Below, piece after piece: positions 61,766 to 64,000 of a stretch of 64,000 bases of DNA. A program made the translations under genes and the position numbers. Numbering within the stretch: position 1 is the first letter of the stretch; the number at the start of each line of letters is the position of its first letter. This stretch comes from Herminiimonas sp. GTDB lineage: Bacteria > Pseudomonadota > Gammaproteobacteria > Burkholderiales > Burkholderiaceae_D. The stretch is from positions 1 to 64,000 of the forward strand of contig JAQGMR010000015.1 of NCBI GenBank assembly GCA_028292265.1, written 5' to 3'. Under the pieces are notes generated by a model that was given only the letters and a program-made list of their open reading frames with translations, searched no databases and was not told the DNA's origin.

Positions 61766-62425
61766 TCAAGCCCAGGCGCGCAACAACCCGACCGCCAGTC
61801 CCTCAAGCGAAAAATCGTCGCTGCCGGACGTAACGCGGATTGTTTCGAAATCCGGATTTTCAGGTAGCAATTCAACGAGTGAACCGGTCTTCCTATAGCG
61901 CTTGACCGTAACGTCGTCTCCCAGGCGCGCGACGACAATCTGACCGTTGCGTGCGGCTGTTGCCTTTTTCACTGCAAGCAGGTCGCCATCGAGGATGCCG
62001 GCATCGCGCATCGACATGCCGCGTACCTTCAACAGATAGTCCGGCCGCGAGGCAAAAAGGGCAGGGTCGACCGTGTAAGTGGTATCGATATGTTCCTGCG
62101 CCAGTATCGGTGAGCCGGCAGCGACTCGGCCTACCAGCGGCAGGCTTAACTGCATGAGTGCGGGATGGGGAAGTGACATTTGGCCCGGCCGACCATTGCT
62201 GCGGTCCGGATGCATGTCCAGTAGCCGGATGCCGCGTGAGGTGCCGGGCGAAATTTCTATAGCACCCTTGCGTGCGAGGGCCTGCAAGTGCTCCTCGGCC
62301 GCGTTGGCGGACCGGAAACCAAGTTCGGTCGCAATCTCTGCCCGCGTTGGCGGAAAGCCTGTATTGGTGATCGCGTCCTTGATCAGGTTAAGGATCTGTT
62401 CCTGTCGGGCGGTAAGCTTGATCAT
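61766..62425 (-). CDS. lexA: SOS regulator LexA
   Basis: 219 residues. The N-terminal winged helix (about 1-65) contains [15 protein letters not shown]. The autocleavage site is Ala103-Gly104 (GRVAAGSP), and the serine-lysine dyad is Ser138 (GMSMRD) and Lys154 (AVKKA). Two LexA boxes upstream show autorepression. Confidence 0.98.
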   Translation of the reverse strand: MIKLTARQEQILNLIKDAITNTGFPPTRAEIATELGFRSANAAEEHLQALARKGAIEISPGTSRGIRLLDMHPDRSNGRPGQMSLPHPALMQLSLPLVGRVAAGSPILAQEHIDTTYTVDPALFASRPDYLLKVRGMSMRDAGILDGDLLAVKKATAARNGQIVVARLGDDVTVKRYRKTGSLVELLPENPDFETIRVTSGSDDFSLEGLAVGLLRAWA

Positions 62426-62444
62426 GGCGGATTCGCTATGCGAC

Positions 62445-62477
62445 CTGTGTTTATAAACAGACTGTGATTTTATCCAG
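62445..62477 (-). promoter_or_regulatory. Tandem LexA (SOS) boxes at lexA
   Basis: CTGTGTTTATAAACAG (62445-62460) is a perfect CTGT-N8-ACAG box. CTGTGATTTTATCCAG (62462-62477) is a second, weaker one with CCAG. The second box covers the predicted -10 (TAAAAT) of lexA. Two boxes also occur at E. coli lexA. Confidence 0.85.
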
Positions 62478-62494
62478 TATTCGGGTCAACGCAA
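62467..62494 (-). promoter_or_regulatory. lexA promoter
   Basis: On the minus strand: -35 TTGCGT (62494-62489), 16-bp spacer, -10 TAAAAT (62472-62467). The second LexA box overlaps the -10 and the first lies just downstream, as expected for repression. Confidence 0.5.
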
Positions 62495-62566
62495 GCGAAA
62501 TATTGGGCCGTGCGCTGGCAACGGATTTAGACGCCTCCGGACTTGGGAGGTAACGCCTTGAATGCG

Positions 62567-62595
62567 TTGATGTTTTGGGCTGAAGCCGGTATGAT
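62567..62595 (+). promoter_or_regulatory. rpsF operon promoter
   Basis: -35 TTGATG (62567-62572), 17-bp spacer, -10 TATGAT (62590-62595). Leader of about 70 nt to rpsF. GAGTTTGC and AAGGAG precede ATG 62671. Confidence 0.65.
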
Positions 62596-62670
62596 GGCGG
62601 GCTTTTCCTCTTCCCACACTCGTCTGACGCCGGGGTGGGCGATCTTCATGTCAGTCCATAAGGAGTTTGC

Positions 62671-63039
62671 ATGCGTCACTATGAAATAGTTTTTATCGTC
62701 CATCCGGACCAGAGCGAGCAAGTGCCCGCGATGATCGAGCGTTACAAGGGTATTGTTACCACCCGTGGCGGCAAGGTGCATCGCGTGGAAGATTGGGGTC
62801 GTCGCCAGATGGCCTACATGATCCAGAAGTTGGCCAAGGCCCATTATGTTTGCCTCAACATCGAGTGCGATGCCGAGACCCTGACCGAGATCGAAACCGG
62901 CTTCAAGTTCAATGATGCCGTGCTGCGCCATCTCACCGTCAAGATGAAGAAGGCCGAGACCGCCCCGTCTCCGATGATGAAGGCTGTGCAGCGGGATGAT
63001 GCTGCCAAAAGCCACCGTACCGAGACCGCTTCCGCCTGA
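62671..63039 (+). CDS. rpsF: 30S ribosomal protein S6
   Basis: 122 residues. [20 protein letters not shown] begins the RNA-binding fold. The C-terminal Lys/Ala/Thr-rich tail after about residue 96 is longer than in E. coli apart from its poly-Glu. First gene of rpsF-priB-rpsR-rplI. Confidence 0.98.
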   Translation: MRHYEIVFIVHPDQSEQVPAMIERYKGIVTTRGGKVHRVEDWGRRQMAYMIQKLAKAHYVCLNIECDAETLTEIETGFKFNDAVLRHLTVKMKKAETAPSPMMKAVQRDDAAKSHRTETASA

Positions 63040-63063
63040 TAGCGGCTGCGTGCATAGCGGAGC

Positions 63064-63369
63064 GTGAGCCAGACCCAGAACCGACTTCAACTGCTTGCTA
63101 CCGTCACCGAGCGCGATGTCTTGCGCTACACGCCGGCAGGCATCCCGATCGTGTCAGCGCGACTGCTGCACAGTTCGAAGCAGATGGAAGCCGGTCTTGA
63201 AAGGCTGATTGAATTCGAGGTAATCGCCGTAGCAGCGGGCGAAATATCCGGGCAATTCAATCAGGCGAAACTGGGAAGGGAATACGACTTCACAGGTTTC
63301 ATGGCACGCAAGAACCGCAACAGCAAAAGCCTCGTGTTTCACATCACCGATTTCGGGAACATCACTTAA
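63064..63369 (+). CDS. priB: Primosomal replication protein PriB
   Basis: 101 residues, OB fold related to SSB. Restarts stalled replication forks with PriA. Starts at GTG 63064 (MSQTQNRLQLLATVTERDVL). Its position between rpsF and rpsR is diagnostic for priB in beta- and gammaproteobacteria. Confidence 0.93.
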   Translation: MSQTQNRLQLLATVTERDVLRYTPAGIPIVSARLLHSSKQMEAGLERLIEFEVIAVAAGEISGQFNQAKLGREYDFTGFMARKNRNSKSLVFHITDFGNIT

Positions 63370-63387
63370 CAGATTCAGGAGCCACTC

Positions 63388-63672
63388 ATGGCATTCGGTA
63401 AAAAATTCGACAAGAGCAAGCTGAAAGAAAAACGTAAACAGCAGAACCCGCTTTTCAAGCGGAAGAAGTTCTGCCGCTTCACCGCCGCCAAGGTTGACCA
63501 GGTGGATTACAAGGACATTGACACCCTGAAGGACTTTGTCCAGGACAACGGCAAGATCATGCCAGCGCGTCTGACCGGTACCCGCGCCCATTACCAGCGC
63601 CAGGTCGATACTGCAATCAAGCGCGCGCGCTATTTGGCCCTGCTGCCGTTCACCGATCTGCATCACGCGTGA
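63388..63672 (+). CDS. rpsR: 30S ribosomal protein S18
   Basis: 94 residues. A Lys-rich N-terminal extension (about 20 residues, [15 protein letters not shown]) precedes the conserved [20 protein letters not shown] and [13 protein letters not shown]. Binds S6. An AGGAG precedes ATG 63388. Confidence 0.98.
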   Translation: MAFGKKFDKSKLKEKRKQQNPLFKRKKFCRFTAAKVDQVDYKDIDTLKDFVQDNGKIMPARLTGTRAHYQRQVDTAIKRARYLALLPFTDLHHA

Positions 63673-63706
63673 TCGTCGCCTGGCTTAAATAATTCTGGAG
63701 AAAAAA

Positions 63707-64000
63707 ATGCAAGTCATTCTGTTGGAAAAAGTCGTAAACCTGGGCAATCTGGGTGAAGTAGTGCGTGTCAAGGACGGTTTCGCACGCAACTTCCTGATCC
63801 CCCAGCGCAAGGCCCGTCGGGCTACGACATCGGCGGTTGCCGAGTTCGAAGCAAAGCGTGCCGATCTTGAAAAAGCCGCTGCGCAGAAGCTTGGCGAAGC
63901 CCAGGCTCAAGGCGAGAAACTGAACGGCCTGACCGTGCAGGTTTCGCAAAAGTCTGGCGTTGATGGCCGCCTGTTCGGCTCCGTCACCAACCAGGATATC
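63707..64000 (+). CDS. rplI: 50S ribosomal protein L9 (partial, 3' end outside window)
   Basis: Starts at ATG 63707 behind CTGGAG. 98 codons are in the window, starting [19 protein letters not shown] with the L9 block [13 protein letters not shown]. The long central helix and start of the C-terminal domain are seen. The rest lies beyond 64000. Confidence 0.97.
   Translation, partial: MQVILLEKVVNLGNLGEVVRVKDGFARNFLIPQRKARRATTSAVAEFEAKRADLEKAAAQKLGEAQAQGEKLNGLTVQVSQKSGVDGRLFGSVTNQDI

Overview
The window reads as high-GC chromosome from a betaproteobacterium of the order Burkholderiales, most likely close to Oxalobacteraceae (Herminiimonas/Herbaspirillum-like). This is inferred from gene order and protein style: isc operon next to a uvrB/aminotransferase pair, recJ-prfB-lysS, lolC-lolD-tatD-comEC, pyrG-kdsA-eno-ftsB, dapA-bamC, and rpsF-priB-rpsR-rplI. 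Most of it is compact housekeeping sequence.

Layout. 1-1836: edge of an integrated element (tyrosine recombinase, 10-bp repeats, tiny ORFs) lying against the 3' end of a tRNA-Asn. 1884-5310: aromatic/aspartate aminotransferase and uvrB, divergent. 5353-6138: a uracil-DNA-glycosylase-like protein with an altered active site. 6387-12131: iscR-iscS-iscU-iscA-hscB-hscA-fdx-iscX with an IscR-type operator at the promoter and a terminator between iscA and hscB. 12234-18608: glycine-zipper protein, then (minus strand) rpfE-like, recJ, prfB with a programmed frameshift, and lysS. 18778-24083: lolC, lolD, tatD, comEC. 24266-29701: LpxR-like lipid A deacylase, pyrG, kdsA, eno, ftsB. 29795-32138: hslO, a DUF455 ferritin-like protein and a small lipoprotein.

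32202-38963 is the most accessory-looking block: a membrane GGDEF/EAL protein, a FeeM-like N-acyltransferase, an acyl-CoA synthetase, and a divergent alpha/beta hydrolase. Together they could make, sense or turn over a fatty-acyl signal, which is inference only. 39163-47408 returns to housekeeping: PHP-domain RNase AM, htpX, yciO, site-2 protease, trpS, a methyltransferase, dapA, bamC and an MBL hydrolase. 47595-53499: Ala-rich lipoprotein, roxA-type hydroxylase, slyD, an exported protein of unknown function, mutS.

53500-56836 is a decayed zone: non-coding debris, an antitoxin-like gene with an A8 tract that breaks its best start, and a PAS-GGDEF gene split by a one-base frameshift. 57099-64000: rhlE, suhB, trmJ with a PrpF-like isomerase, lexA with two SOS boxes, and the rpsF-priB-rpsR-rplI operon, cut by the window end in rplI.

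No CRISPR array, rRNA or intact insertion sequence was seen. The best leads for new biology are the FeeM-like/c-di-GMP/acyl-CoA block, the Ung-like protein lacking the catalytic Asp, and the internal terminator of the isc operon.
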